64,000 bases of DNA. Source: Roseospira marina. Lineage in GTDB: Bacteria > Pseudomonadota > Alphaproteobacteria > Rhodospirillales > Rhodospirillaceae. Location of the stretch: contig NZ_JACIGJ010000006.1 of assembly GCF_014197855.1 (NCBI RefSeq), positions 62,001 to 126,000 on the forward strand. The letters run 5' to 3'. This document shows, in pieces, positions 39,022-47,354 of the stretch; within the stretch, counting starts at the first letter, position 1, and each line of letters begins with the position of its first letter. The translations under genes were made by a program, and so were the position numbers. Below the pieces are notes generated by a model. That model ran no database searches, was not told the DNA's origin, and saw only the letters and a program-made list of their open reading frames with translations.

Positions 39022-39169
39022 AAGAAAGTCCTTTGGTATGGGTCTTCGGCTGGCCCCCGGACGTTTTCCGCTTTGGGGATCCGGGGTTCGGGCCCTATCG
39101 TGCCGTGCAGACCGACAACGCGGACGGCCCGCTCCGGCCCGGGCCGCCCCGAGAGGGAGGCGCGACACC

Positions 39170-39532
39170 ATGGCCTATGATCCGGACAACATCTTCGCCA
39201 AGATCCTGCGGGGCGAGATCCCCTGCTCCAAGGTGTACGAGGACGAGCATACCCTGGCGTTCCACGACATCAACCCGCAGGCGCCCACGCACATCCTGGT
39301 GATCCCCAAGGGAGCGTACGTGAGCTGGACCGACTTCAGCGACACCGCCAGCGACGCCGAGATCGCGGCCCTGGTGCGGGCGGTCGGCACGGTCGCCAAG
39401 CAGGCCGGCGTCACCGAGGACGGCTACCGCACCCTGTCGAACACCGGCCCCGACGCCAACCAGGAGGTTCCCCACCTGCACATTCATGTGTTCGCCGGCC
39501 GCAAACTGGGACGCATGGTGCCGAAGGAGTGA
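39170..39532 (+). CDS. HIT-family nucleotide-binding hydrolase (HINT type)
   Basis: 120-aa histidine-triad protein, expected to hydrolyse AMP-linked phosphoramidates or related nucleotides. N-terminus YDPDNIFAKILRGEIPCSKVYEDEHTLAF and the catalytic triad motif PHLHIHVFAG are those of bacterial HINT/HinT. SD GAGAGGGAGG precedes the ATG. Its TGA overlaps the GTG of the CULT-domain gene (GTGA), so the two are translationally coupled. That link is the notable feature. Confidence 0.95.
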   Translation: MAYDPDNIFAKILRGEIPCSKVYEDEHTLAFHDINPQAPTHILVIPKGAYVSWTDFSDTASDAEIAALVRAVGTVAKQAGVTEDGYRTLSNTGPDANQEVPHLHIHVFAGRKLGRMVPKE

Positions 39533-40002
39533 CGGCGCCCGGCACGGCGACCTCCCTCCGGGGGGCGCCGCCGGTCGAGGCCCGGCGCGGCGCGGACCGG
39601 CCATCGCCGCCCGGCACCCAAGCACGGCCGGGCGTGCAGAACGCGGAGGGCCCCGACCGGCCGGCGCTGCTCTGCCGAGCCTGCGGGGCTCTGGTGACCT
39701 GGCCGGCCGAAGCCATCGTGGTGCGCGGCGCCCACGATCACCGCGTCTTCAACCCAGCCGGCGTCGTGTTCCATATTGGATGCTTCGAACGCGCCCCCGG
39801 CGCGCATCCCTTGGGGCCGCACAGCACGGTCTTCAGTTGGTTCCCCAGTTACGCCTGGACCGTCGCCCTCTGCGCCCGCTGCCGCGCGCACCTGGGATGG
39901 CGGTTCACGGGCGCGGGCGCGCCCTCCGTGTTTCACGCCCTCATCCTGGATCGCTTGGTCGCCGGCCCGGATCCCGCCGACACGGGCCCCCCCGACGCAT
40001 AA
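39529..40002 (+). CDS. CULT-domain protein, bacterial cereblon-like
   Basis: 157 aa with a disordered N-terminus (about 1-45) and one CULT domain, the thalidomide-binding fold of human cereblon, with known secreted or free bacterial members. Zn ligands are C49, C52, C115 and C118 (CRAC and CARC). Aromatic-cage residues W104, W110 and W124, plus F126, have spacings of 6, 20 and 22 from W104. Those match human W380/W386/W400/F402, and the second Cys pair is at +11/+14 as in C391/C394. The GTG start overlaps the HIT stop (GTGA). A bacterial homolog binds uridine; the physiological ligand is not known. Confidence 0.85.
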   Translation: MTAPGTATSLRGAPPVEARRGADRPSPPGTQARPGVQNAEGPDRPALLCRACGALVTWPAEAIVVRGAHDHRVFNPAGVVFHIGCFERAPGAHPLGPHSTVFSWFPSYAWTVALCARCRAHLGWRFTGAGAPSVFHALILDRLVAGPDPADTGPPDA

Positions 40003-40467
40003 CGTCGACGCGCGACACCGATTTTTCTTGCGCGCGCGAAGGACCACGCGTATAGTTTCATTCGTTCGGGGGCTCGTGCGCCCGGACCTCCTTCTCCATG
40101 AAACGTCCGTCCCACCCTTGTGAACCGTCGTCGCGTCTGGCGAAGCGGGGTGGAATCGTATCTTTCGTTTCGGGGATTGGGTGACCGACCCGCCGTGTCC
40201 GGACGGACCTCCCGGCCAATCCGAGACCGAGACCCTCCCGACAGGCGCGGCCTCAGGCACTCTCCACTTCCCCTTTTGCCCGCCTCACCACCAAGCGCGG
40301 ACCGTCCCACGGTCCCCGTGCCCGGCCCCGGATATCGCCGCGTACCGTCGGTCCATCGTCCGCCGGCCGGAAGAACGGTCCACTCGCTCGGCACGCGGCT
40401 GGCGTGGACTCCCGTTTCCCGCCCGCGTCCCTCCCCATTCCTTCCCCGCTCGATTGTCGAGACCACC
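40003..40467 (+). promoter_or_regulatory. rho promoter and long C-rich leader
   Basis: A promoter is proposed at TTGCGC (40028-40033), 17 bases, TATAGT (40051-40056), giving a leader of about 400 bases to the rho ATG at 40468. The last 200 bases are C-rich and G-poor in long patches (for example 40263-40292 and 40420-40450). That is the composition of Rho-utilisation sites and fits the known autogenous control of rho. No gene was found inside. Confidence 0.6.
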
Positions 40468-41724
40468 ATGCATCTTCAGGATCTGAAAAAGAAGACACCC
40501 AAGGACCTTCTGGCTTTTGCCGAGGAACTTGAGATTGAAAACGCCAGCACGCTGCGACGTCAGGAAATGATGTTCGCCATCCTCAAGCAGTTGGCTGATA
40601 ACGACACGGCGATCTTCGGCGAAGGCGTTTTGGAGATCCTGCAAGACGGGTTCGGTTTCCTCCGGTCTCCGGAAGCGAATTACCTGCCCGGCCCCGACGA
40701 TATTTATGTGTCGCCCAGCCAGATCCGCCGCTTCTCGCTGCGAACCGGCGACACGGTGGAAGGCCAGATCCGGGCCCCAAAGGATGGGGAGCGCTATTTC
40801 GCGCTTCTGAAGGTCAACACGATCAACTTCGAGGAACCGGATCAGGTCCGTCACCGCATCAACTTCGATAACCTGACCCCGCTCTACCCGGACGAAAAGC
40901 TCAAGCTTGAGATCGACAACCCGACGCGACGCGAATACACGACGCGGGTCATTGATCTGGTCACGCCGCTCGGCAAGGGGCAGCGCGCGCTCATCACCGC
41001 GCCGCCGCGCACCGGCAAGACCATGATGCTCCAGAACATCGCCCACGCCATTGCCGCAAACCATCCCGAAGTCTACCTCATGGTGCTGCTCATCGACGAG
41101 CGCCCGGAGGAAGTCACGGACATGGACCGTTCGGTGCGGGGCGAGGTGGTCAGTTCCACCTTTGATGAGCCGGCGAGCCGGCACGTTCAGGTCGCCGAAA
41201 TGGTGATCGAAAAGGCCAAGCGGCTGGTCGAGCACAAGCGCGACGTCGTGATCCTGCTCGACTCCATCACCCGTCTCGCGCGCGCCTACAACACCGTGGT
41301 GCCCAGCTCGGGCAAGGTGCTGACCGGCGGTGTGGACGCCAACGCCCTGCAACGGCCGAAGCGGTTCTTCGGCGCCGCCCGGAACATCGAGGAAGGCGGC
41401 TCGCTCACCGTGATCGCCACCGCGCTGATCGACACCGGATCGCGCATGGACGAGGTGATTTTCGAAGAGTTCAAGGGCACCGGTAACTCGGAAATCATTC
41501 TCGACCGCAAGTTGGCCGACCGCCGCGTGTTCCCCAGCATCGACATCACCCGCTCCGGCACCCGTAAGGAAGAGCTGCTGGTGCCGAAGGGAACGCTGTC
41601 GAAGATGTGGGTGCTGCGCCGTATCCTGATGCCGATGGGCGTGCAGGACGCGATGGAGTTCCTGATCGGCAAGCTGAAGGACACGAAGAACAACGACGAC
41701 TTCTTCGACTCCATGAACAGCTAA
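40468..41724 (+). CDS. rho: Transcription termination factor Rho
   Basis: 418-aa hexameric RNA helicase. The N-terminal Rho_N helices (about 1-45: [20 protein letters not shown]), the cold-shock RNA-binding domain (about 50-125, [19 protein letters not shown]) and the ATPase core follow in order. Walker A is [14 protein letters not shown], Walker B region [16 protein letters not shown], the Q-loop [20 protein letters not shown], and the R-loop/arginine finger [16 protein letters not shown]. Length and order are standard. Likely autoregulated through its leader. A short hairpin (41742-41758) follows the stop. Confidence 0.97.
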   Translation: MHLQDLKKKTPKDLLAFAEELEIENASTLRRQEMMFAILKQLADNDTAIFGEGVLEILQDGFGFLRSPEANYLPGPDDIYVSPSQIRRFSLRTGDTVEGQIRAPKDGERYFALLKVNTINFEEPDQVRHRINFDNLTPLYPDEKLKLEIDNPTRREYTTRVIDLVTPLGKGQRALITAPPRTGKTMMLQNIAHAIAANHPEVYLMVLLIDERPEEVTDMDRSVRGEVVSSTFDEPASRHVQVAEMVIEKAKRLVEHKRDVVILLDSITRLARAYNTVVPSSGKVLTGGVDANALQRPKRFFGAARNIEEGGSLTVIATALIDTGSRMDEVIFEEFKGTGNSEIILDRKLADRRVFPSIDITRSGTRKEELLVPKGTLSKMWVLRRILMPMGVQDAMEFLIGKLKDTKNNDDFFDSMNS

Positions 41725-41741
41725 GTCCCGAGCGATCTGGC

Positions 41742-41758
41742 GGCCGGCTACACCGGCC
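41742..41758 (+). terminator. Short GC hairpin after rho
   Basis: GGCCGG (41742-41747) and CCGGCC (41753-41758) around a 5-base loop, 18 bases after the rho stop and before the convergent gene's stop at 41780. No T-run. Confidence 0.45.
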
Positions 41759-41779
41759 CGCTATGACACCGGTCCACGG

Positions 41780-42253
41780 CTACAGGGTGCGATCCAGGGC
41801 GCGGCCGGTCAGATCGACCGGATGGCGCCCCGCGATCGCCTGGATCGCCTGATCGTAGACGCCGGTGACGCGGTCGAACGTGCCAGGCACCAGGACGCGG
41901 GGCGCCCCGGAGACCACCGCATTCACGGCCTTGATCGCCATATCCACCATAAAGGGTGTGACCGCGCGCCGGGCCGGCCCACCATCGGCCTCGCCCGCCA
42001 CCGCATGGGGCGCGAGCGATCGCGCGGCGCGGCGCTGAAGGCCATCGCCGCGGCCATCCGCATCGGCGAAGGCCCGGTCGTCGTCCGTGGTGCGCGCGCG
42101 TGGCGCGCCAGCCCCGGCGACGGCCTCGATCATCTCCGCCAGACCGCCCGCCCCGGTCCCGCCGGCCCGTGGCGCCGACACCGGCCGCGACGCGGACGGC
42201 GCGGAAACCGGCCCCGCTGCGGGCCCAACCATCGGCGTTGTTAGCGCGGCCAT
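41780..42253 (-). CDS. Uncharacterised protein, 157 aa
   Basis: Not recognised. ATG 42253 is preceded by GGGAGG five bases upstream. Ala/Pro-rich N-terminus (about 1-35), then a helix (LAEMIEAVAGAG), and a C-terminal segment with alternating hydrophobic residues (PFMVDMAIKAVNAVVSGAP and VYDQAIQAIAG) that looks folded. No signal peptide. Converges with rho. Competing frames on both strands are less protein-like. Confidence 0.5.
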   Translation of the reverse strand: MAALTTPMVGPAAGPVSAPSASRPVSAPRAGGTGAGGLAEMIEAVAGAGAPRARTTDDDRAFADADGRGDGLQRRAARSLAPHAVAGEADGGPARRAVTPFMVDMAIKAVNAVVSGAPRVLVPGTFDRVTGVYDQAIQAIAGRHPVDLTGRALDRTL

Positions 42254-42644
42254 CCTGGCCTCCCAGACATGTCAGAACACGCGGCCCATCCTGGCGGTCC
42301 GGCACCCCACACACCTCGATACAGGATGAGCCCTGGTGGTCATCCCGCCCTGTCCCGCGCGCCGCTAACCCGGCCGGACGTCGTGACGCAGCCTAGAGCC
42401 GCGCGCACCATGGCACGCCGTCGGGAACGGCAGGGTCGGGCCGGACCGGCGGCGAACTCCGACCGGGGTCCAGCCTTGTCAAAGCTTGTCCCAGCCTGAA
42501 GGCTACCCGATGGCGCACGGAGCGTCAATCAAAACAGGCAAACGCCCCGCCATGATGCGGTCCGGCGGTTTTTTCCGCGCGGGGGACGGATCGGCGGCGC
42601 GGCGTGACCGCGAGAGGCACCGGCGTGCCCCGCCGCCGGGCCGG
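42254..42644. other. Gene-poor gap with an isolated rightward terminator
   Basis: 391 bases between two leftward genes. No gene was supported, although short frames exist on the plus strand. The main structure is the terminator at 42547-42574. An imperfect 10-base repeat CTTGTCAAAG/CTTGTCCCAG lies around 42475-42495. Confidence 0.45.
42547..42574 (+). terminator. Rho-independent terminator on the plus strand
   Basis: CCGCC (42547-42551) and GGCGG (42564-42568) with a 12-base loop, then six T's (42569-42574). The T-run is on the plus strand, but both flanking genes run leftward, so the transcript it ends is unknown; leftward it has only weak T's. Confidence 0.5.
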
Positions 42645-43871
42645 TCATGGCCCCCGAGGCGCCCCGGTCGCCAGCGGACGCAGGGCCTCGGACACCACAA
42701 ACCCGCGCACCCCGCGCGCGGACAGGATCCGGCTCCATCCGCCATCGGCAGAGACCGACAAAACCGTCACCACCGTGGCGCGCGGCAGCGTCGCGACCAC
42801 CGGAGCGTTGCGCGACGGCGCCTGCCGCACGGTCACGGATTCGACCTGCACGGCATGAAGCACCCCCGCCCCCAGCACCTCCGGCCGGCTCCCCCCACCG
42901 CGTCCGCCGGTCTCCGGCAGCGCCTCCGTCTGGCCGGTGAACGGCCCCTGGGTCGTTGGGGCGGGCTGCGTCCGGCCACTCACCGGGCCCTGGTCGCGCA
43001 CGATGGGGGTGGGATCGGCCGCGCGGTTCAGCAGCGGTGCGATAAGACGGCCCGGCCCCACGATGTATACCGCCAGCGTCACCATCAGCAGCAGCGGCGC
43101 GATCTGTGCCATCTGCGCCGGGCCGAACCAGCGGACGCGATCAGGACGGCGGGGCGCGGGCTGTTCGGCCAGCGTCTCCAGAAGCTGCGCGATGTGGGCG
43201 CGCTCGGCTGGCGTCCGCGCGAAGCGGCGCGCCTGCTCCACCAGACGGCGGGCAATCGGCAGGTTCCCGCGCGCCAGGAATGCGCGCGCCTGCGCGGTCA
43301 GAAGCTGATAGTTCTCGGTCGGCGGAAGATCGCCCCCGGGCAGATTCCGGGCCAGCGCCGCTACTGTGGCAACCGGTCCCCACGGCAGCGCCCACCAGCC
43401 CAGCGCCCAGCAATACAGGCTGGCGGCCACCACCGTGCGCTCGCCATGCAGCCGGCAGAACACGCCCGCGATGGGGGCGCGCACGACCTTGAAGCCCTGC
43501 CCCCGCACTCGGTGCAGGACGCGATAGCGCAGGTCGAGCGTGGTCCGCCCGCAGACCTCGCAGGTGCGCAGACCGAGGGGCGTGGGGTTGGCAGCCCTGC
43601 CCCCCCGGGCCGTCCCACCGGTGGAACCGCCCGGCCCACGTGCCCCGAGGCGGCCGCTGTCGTAGGCCCGCCGGGTCTCCGCATCCCGCAGCACGCCGTA
43701 GGCCTCGGCCAGGGCGTGAAACTCCTCGGCGGCGCGCGGCGACGGGTTGCGGTCCGGATGCAGCACCTTGGCGCGCGTCCGGTAGGCGCGCTTGACCGCC
43801 GCCGTGTCCGCCGCCGGGGTCAGGCCGAGAACCGCATAGTAGCCTTTGGGATCGAGGCTGGGCCGCGCCAT
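42645..43871 (-). CDS. DnaJ-domain membrane protein with C-terminal SH3-like domain
   Basis: 408 aa. A J domain lies at about 8-70 with the HPD motif (VLHPDRNP) and DYYxxLG-type start GYYAVLGLTP. A cysteine motif (CEVCGRTTLDLRYR) at about 100 opens a region with two hydrophobic stretches (about 145-170). Another helix IAPLLLMVTLAVYIVG lies at about 270. The C-terminal about 65 residues (VESVTVRQAPSRNAPVVATLPRATVVTVL) are a bacterial SH3 domain. J domains recruit DnaK; SH3b domains often face the cell wall. GGAGG lies 10 bases upstream. It follows the QueF-like gene by 7 bases. Confidence 0.85.
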   Translation of the reverse strand: MARPSLDPKGYYAVLGLTPAADTAAVKRAYRTRAKVLHPDRNPSPRAAEEFHALAEAYGVLRDAETRRAYDSGRLGARGPGGSTGGTARGGRAANPTPLGLRTCEVCGRTTLDLRYRVLHRVRGQGFKVVRAPIAGVFCRLHGERTVVAASLYCWALGWWALPWGPVATVAALARNLPGGDLPPTENYQLLTAQARAFLARGNLPIARRLVEQARRFARTPAERAHIAQLLETLAEQPAPRRPDRVRWFGPAQMAQIAPLLLMVTLAVYIVGPGRLIAPLLNRAADPTPIVRDQGPVSGRTQPAPTTQGPFTGQTEALPETGGRGGGSRPEVLGAGVLHAVQVESVTVRQAPSRNAPVVATLPRATVVTVLSVSADGGWSRILSARGVRGFVVSEALRPLATGAPRGP

Positions 43872-43878
43872 GCGTCGC

Positions 43879-44364
43879 TCAGCCTCCGTCCCCGGAGCCG
43901 AACGCCGGTTCGGGGGCGCCCGTCGGATCCCTCAGGGCCCCGTCCGTCAGGCCCCCATCGGTGAGACCAAGCGCGTCGCCCCACCCCGGTTGCCGGTCCA
44001 TCAGCCATACCCTGTGTCGGCCGCGCCGCACCACGACTCGCAGCCAGCGCGGCACGGCCTCGTTGTTCACATCGTCCAGGATGGCCACCCCAAGCGCCTC
44101 CAGTCCCGGCCACGTCATGGCCCCCAGGGCGGCGGCATAGCGGGAAAACGCCACCGGGTCGAGCACCACGCGGTCGGGCACATAGTCCACCACCAGCACA
44201 GCGGGCCCCGCACGGGCAGGGACCCCAGCGGAGTCCACCGGAATCGGCTGGGTCAACGTGACGCGATAGTCCAGGCGCTCGGCCGGGTTCGCCTGGACGG
44301 CCAGGCGGCTCCGGCGCGCATCTGTCTCATCGCGCGGCGCAGCCGGGTCGGACGACGGTGCCAT
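43879..44364 (-). CDS. QueF-like protein lacking catalytic residues
   Basis: 161 aa, GGGGGA SD. The core aligns by eye to the real QueF at 56817: LVVDYVP (residues 57-63) against LVIDYVP, then a collinear 46-47-residue stretch ending PRWLRV against PAWLRI. The catalytic Cys (SLCP in QueF) and the substrate Glu (VESKS) are replaced (DPVAF here). So it is probably a T-fold pseudoenzyme. The function is unknown. Its stop is 7 bases from the DnaJ-SH3 gene, suggesting co-expression. This is inference; the similarity could be fold-level only. Confidence 0.6.
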   Translation of the reverse strand: MAPSSDPAAPRDETDARRSRLAVQANPAERLDYRVTLTQPIPVDSAGVPARAGPAVLVVDYVPDRVVLDPVAFSRYAAALGAMTWPGLEALGVAILDDVNNEAVPRWLRVVVRRGRHRVWLMDRQPGWGDALGLTDGGLTDGALRDPTGAPEPAFGSGDGG

Positions 44365-44576
44365 GATCCCCCTTTCGCACGCAGGACCGCTCCCGCATCG
44401 GATCACACAGCACCCGGATGACCGACGCGCTCCGATCCGAGAACGCGCACCGGTCCCGAGCGCCGCGTCCACAGCCCGCCCTCGACGGGGGCGGGATGGG
44501 TGGAGCCGACGCAAAAACCGGCGCGGTCTCGACCGCCGGGCTCCGGATCATACAGTAGCGCAGGTCGGACCCGCCG

Positions 44577-44849
44577 TCAGTCCTCTCCCCGGTCGACGTC
44601 GCCCCGACCGTCCCGCGCGCTCAGAGCCTCGGCCAGGACGTCGGGGTCTGCGGGCTCATGCCCCGGGACCACATAACCGCCACCAAGCCAGCGCGACAGG
44701 TCCACATGCGCACACTGTTTTGAGCAGAAGGGGCGATAGCGCGCCGTTGTCGGCTTGCCGCAGACCGGACACGCGGCGGTGTTCAGGCGGGCCGGAACCG
44801 GTTTGGCGACACCCTTCGTGTCATCGTTCGCATCATCAACCGGAGCCAT
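44577..44849 (-). CDS. yacG: DNA gyrase inhibitor YacG
   Basis: 90-aa zinc-ribbon protein; E. coli YacG binds and inhibits gyrase. The zinc knuckle is CPVCGKPTTARYRPFCSKQC, followed by the family core HVDLSRWLGGGYVVPG. It follows the RNase G/E gene by 39 bases, completing the infA-maf-rng-yacG order common in alphaproteobacteria. Confidence 0.92.
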   Translation of the reverse strand: MAPVDDANDDTKGVAKPVPARLNTAACPVCGKPTTARYRPFCSKQCAHVDLSRWLGGGYVVPGHEPADPDVLAEALSARDGRGDVDRGED

Positions 44850-44888
44850 GCGGCGCCTCCTTGGGGACGGATCGAATACGAAACGGGC

Positions 44889-46289
44889 TCACGGTGGGGC
44901 GACGCGGGGCGCCCCGTCAAGGCCCGGCGCCGCCTCCCGCACGCTCAGACGAACCGCCCGGCGGGCGCTCAGATCGCGCAGGGCCGCCGCCAGCGGCCCC
45001 CGCAGCAGGGCGGCCGCCTCCGGGTCCACGTGTATCATAAGGGCGATCGGGGGCGGGGTGGCCCGCGCCGCCCGATCAGCATCGCGCAAGGCGGCCAGGG
45101 CCCGCCCGGCAGGGCCGGACACGGTGTCCGCCAGGGTCGGCCCGCGCCGTTCGCGCGACACCTCCAGCAGGCCGAGCCGCGAGATCCCCGCCAGCCGCGC
45201 CGGCCAGGGATCGGCGGCGAGCGCCGCTTCCAAGGCCGCCCGGTCCGCCGTTGTCAGACGCGGGCCGCCGGGAATGAGGTCCATCAGGATGGATCCAGCC
45301 AACCCCCGCAGGCGCAGTTCTCCGGGCAGAGCCGCCAGCGCCTGGGCGTTCGCGGCGCGCGCATCGCCCGCACCGGCATCCACGTCCGCCGCGACCAGCG
45401 CCGCCGTGGGTTCGATCACCAGCCGGCCGCCCCCCGGCAGCGGCACCACGGGATCGAGGGCCGCGTCCAGCGCCTCCGCCACCCCCGCCGCCTCGAACAG
45501 GTCGTCGGCACCGGACCAGGGGATGATGGGCGGCGGATCATCCGACCACATGGCCAAGTCCGCCTCCAGCGCGCTCCGCGCCGAGGTGTCGTCCAGCACC
45601 GCCAGGGCCGGCGCTGAATCCCGCGGGCCCAGCACCACCCCCCAATCCACCGGGGCAGGCGACAGCAGGGCCGGGGGACTCGCGCTCTCCACCCGGGCCA
45701 TCAAGTCCTCCCAGGCCCCGCGCAGCCGCGCCAGATCGGCCATCAGGGTGTCCGGGTCCACGCCCGCGGCGCCGGCCCGCACCACAAGGGACTCGCCCGT
45801 CGCCACGCAGGCCCGGGCCACGTGCAGCAGCCGCGCCTTTTCCGTCGTGTCAGCGAACCGCTTGGAGGCCGCCACGCCGGGACGCCGCCCGCCCAACGCC
45901 AACCGCCGCGAGGTCAGGGCCACCGCCCGGGTCAAGCGGGCCGCCTTGGTGCCGCCATGGGACTCGACGCGGGCCGTCTGGCGCACCTGCACCAGCAGCG
46001 CGGTGCCCTCCGGCAGCGGCGCGCCCGTCATCTCGCGGGCGTCCAGAATGCCGTCGCCCCACGGCCCCAGATCGACGAACCACGCCCGGCCGTCCGGCGC
46101 CCGCCGCCCGAGGCGCCCCAGCAGCACGGCGCCCGGTCCCGCCGCCCAGGAGCGGTGATGCAGCACGCCGGTGACCGCGCCATGGTCCAGCCGCGCCACC
46201 CGGACCTCGCCGGGGGTCCGAGAAACAACCAGGGCGGCCTCAGCCCCCTCGGCCGCCGCAAGTGGGTCGCGCCGGGCGGCCCCGCTCAT
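44889..46289 (-). CDS. RNase E/G-family ribonuclease, short form
   Basis: 466-aa endoribonuclease-like protein. N-terminal S1-like region (AWFVDLGPWGDGILDARE), then a DNase-like catalytic core with TAALVAADVDAG at the position of the first metal Asp and ILMDLIPGGPR at the second. In RNase E the residue two after the first Asp is Asn (D303/N305); here it is Asp. The CPxC zinc-link used by RNase E/G for tetramers is missing. The start at 46289 overlaps the maf stop (ATGA). Activity is likely, but oligomer state may differ. Confidence 0.85.
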   Translation of the reverse strand: MSGAARRDPLAAAEGAEAALVVSRTPGEVRVARLDHGAVTGVLHHRSWAAGPGAVLLGRLGRRAPDGRAWFVDLGPWGDGILDAREMTGAPLPEGTALLVQVRQTARVESHGGTKAARLTRAVALTSRRLALGGRRPGVAASKRFADTTEKARLLHVARACVATGESLVVRAGAAGVDPDTLMADLARLRGAWEDLMARVESASPPALLSPAPVDWGVVLGPRDSAPALAVLDDTSARSALEADLAMWSDDPPPIIPWSGADDLFEAAGVAEALDAALDPVVPLPGGGRLVIEPTAALVAADVDAGAGDARAANAQALAALPGELRLRGLAGSILMDLIPGGPRLTTADRAALEAALAADPWPARLAGISRLGLLEVSRERRGPTLADTVSGPAGRALAALRDADRAARATPPPIALMIHVDPEAAALLRGPLAAALRDLSARRAVRLSVREAAPGLDGAPRVAPP

Positions 46290-46954
46290 GGCGCGGGGTA
46301 CCCCCGGCCGCGCAGCAGCGCGCGCGTCTCGAACAGGGGCAACCCCACGACGTTGGAATGGGAGCCGACAAGCTGGCGCACAAACACTTCGGCGCGGCCC
46401 TGGATAGCGTAGCCACCGGCCTTGCCGTGCCACTCTCCCCCATCCAGATAGCCGGCGAGTTCCCCGGCATCGAGGCTCTTGAACACCACCCGCGTTTCGG
46501 CCAGGCGCTCCGACACATGGCCGTCCGGCCCGATCAGCACCACGCCACCATAGACGCGGTGCCCCTCCCCCGACAGCAGGGTCAGGCAGCGGCGGGCGGT
46601 CTCGCGGTCCTCGGCCTTGGGTAGGATGCGGCGTCCGCGCGCGACCACCGTGTCGGCGGCCAGCACGAAGGCGCCGGGATGGCGCGCGGCCACCGCCTCG
46701 GCCTTCGCCCGGGCCAAACGGCGGGCGTGGTCGCGGGGCAGTTCACGCGGCAGGGGGGATTCGTCGAGGTCGGCGGGGTCCACACGGTCCGGCACCACAC
46801 CCATGCGGGCCAGAAGGTCAAGCCGACGCGGTGACGCCGAGGCCAGAACCAGGACCGCGCCCGTCCGGTGTGTCGTGTCGGCCCGCCGATCGGGTGTCGC
46901 GGACGTCCCGTCCGGGTCGTCACCCCTCGGTGAACCCAACTCGGGGCCGGTCAC
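46286..46954 (-). CDS. maf: Maf-like nucleoside triphosphate pyrophosphatase
   Basis: 222-aa house-cleaning pyrophosphatase. Motifs SASPRRLDLL, AADTVVARGRRIL and GKAGGYAIQGRAEVFVRQL are those of Maf. The start is GTG at 46954, 9 bases after the infA stop. An N-terminal tail of about 30 residues precedes the core. It overlaps the RNase gene by 4 bases. Confidence 0.93.
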   Translation of the reverse strand: MTGPELGSPRGDDPDGTSATPDRRADTTHRTGAVLVLASASPRRLDLLARMGVVPDRVDPADLDESPLPRELPRDHARRLARAKAEAVAARHPGAFVLAADTVVARGRRILPKAEDRETARRCLTLLSGEGHRVYGGVVLIGPDGHVSERLAETRVVFKSLDAGELAGYLDGGEWHGKAGGYAIQGRAEVFVRQLVGSHSNVVGLPLFETRALLRGRGYPAP

Positions 46955-46963
46955 GAAGGCCGC

Positions 46964-47182
46964 CTACTTGTAGCGGAAGGTAATGCGACCCTTGGTCAGG
47001 TCGTAGGGGGTCATTTCCACGTTCACACGGTCTCCGGCCAGCACGCGAATACGGTTCTTGCGCATCTTGCCGCTGGTGTGGGCCAGAACCTCGTGTTCGT
47101 TGTCGAGCTTCACGCGGAACATCGCGTTCGGCAGCAGTTCCGTCACGGTACCGTTAAACTCGATGGCGTCTTCCTTGGCCAT
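46964..47182 (-). CDS. infA: Translation initiation factor IF-1
   Basis: 72 aa, exact family length, OB-fold. Starts [21 protein letters not shown] and ends [12 protein letters not shown], both diagnostic. First gene of the leftward infA-maf-rng-yacG group and divergent from guaA across 172 bases. Confidence 0.98.
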   Translation of the reverse strand: MAKEDAIEFNGTVTELLPNAMFRVKLDNEHEVLAHTSGKMRKNRIRVLAGDRVNVEMTPYDLTKGRITFRYK

Positions 47183-47354
47183 GCCTGCTCCTGGTGTGGT
47201 TGCGCTGCGCCCCGGGGTTGGGCGCCCATGACATGAACCCGATTCGGATCGGGGTCAAGTGCCGGAGCAATTGAGTGATGCATCCGCGCCACGCTCCCTG
47301 ATATAGAACGGGCCACGCTCCTCCCCTGTTCCCGTCGCCGGAGTCCGCCCGTCC
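47183..47354. promoter_or_regulatory. Divergent infA/guaA promoter region
   Basis: 172 bases. On the minus strand TTGACC stands before infA. Its downstream spacer contains a perfect palindrome CCCGAT-TCGG-ATCGGG (47238-47253). No standard -10 at the right distance was found. TATAGA at 47300-47305 may serve guaA. The operator role is speculative. Confidence 0.35.
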
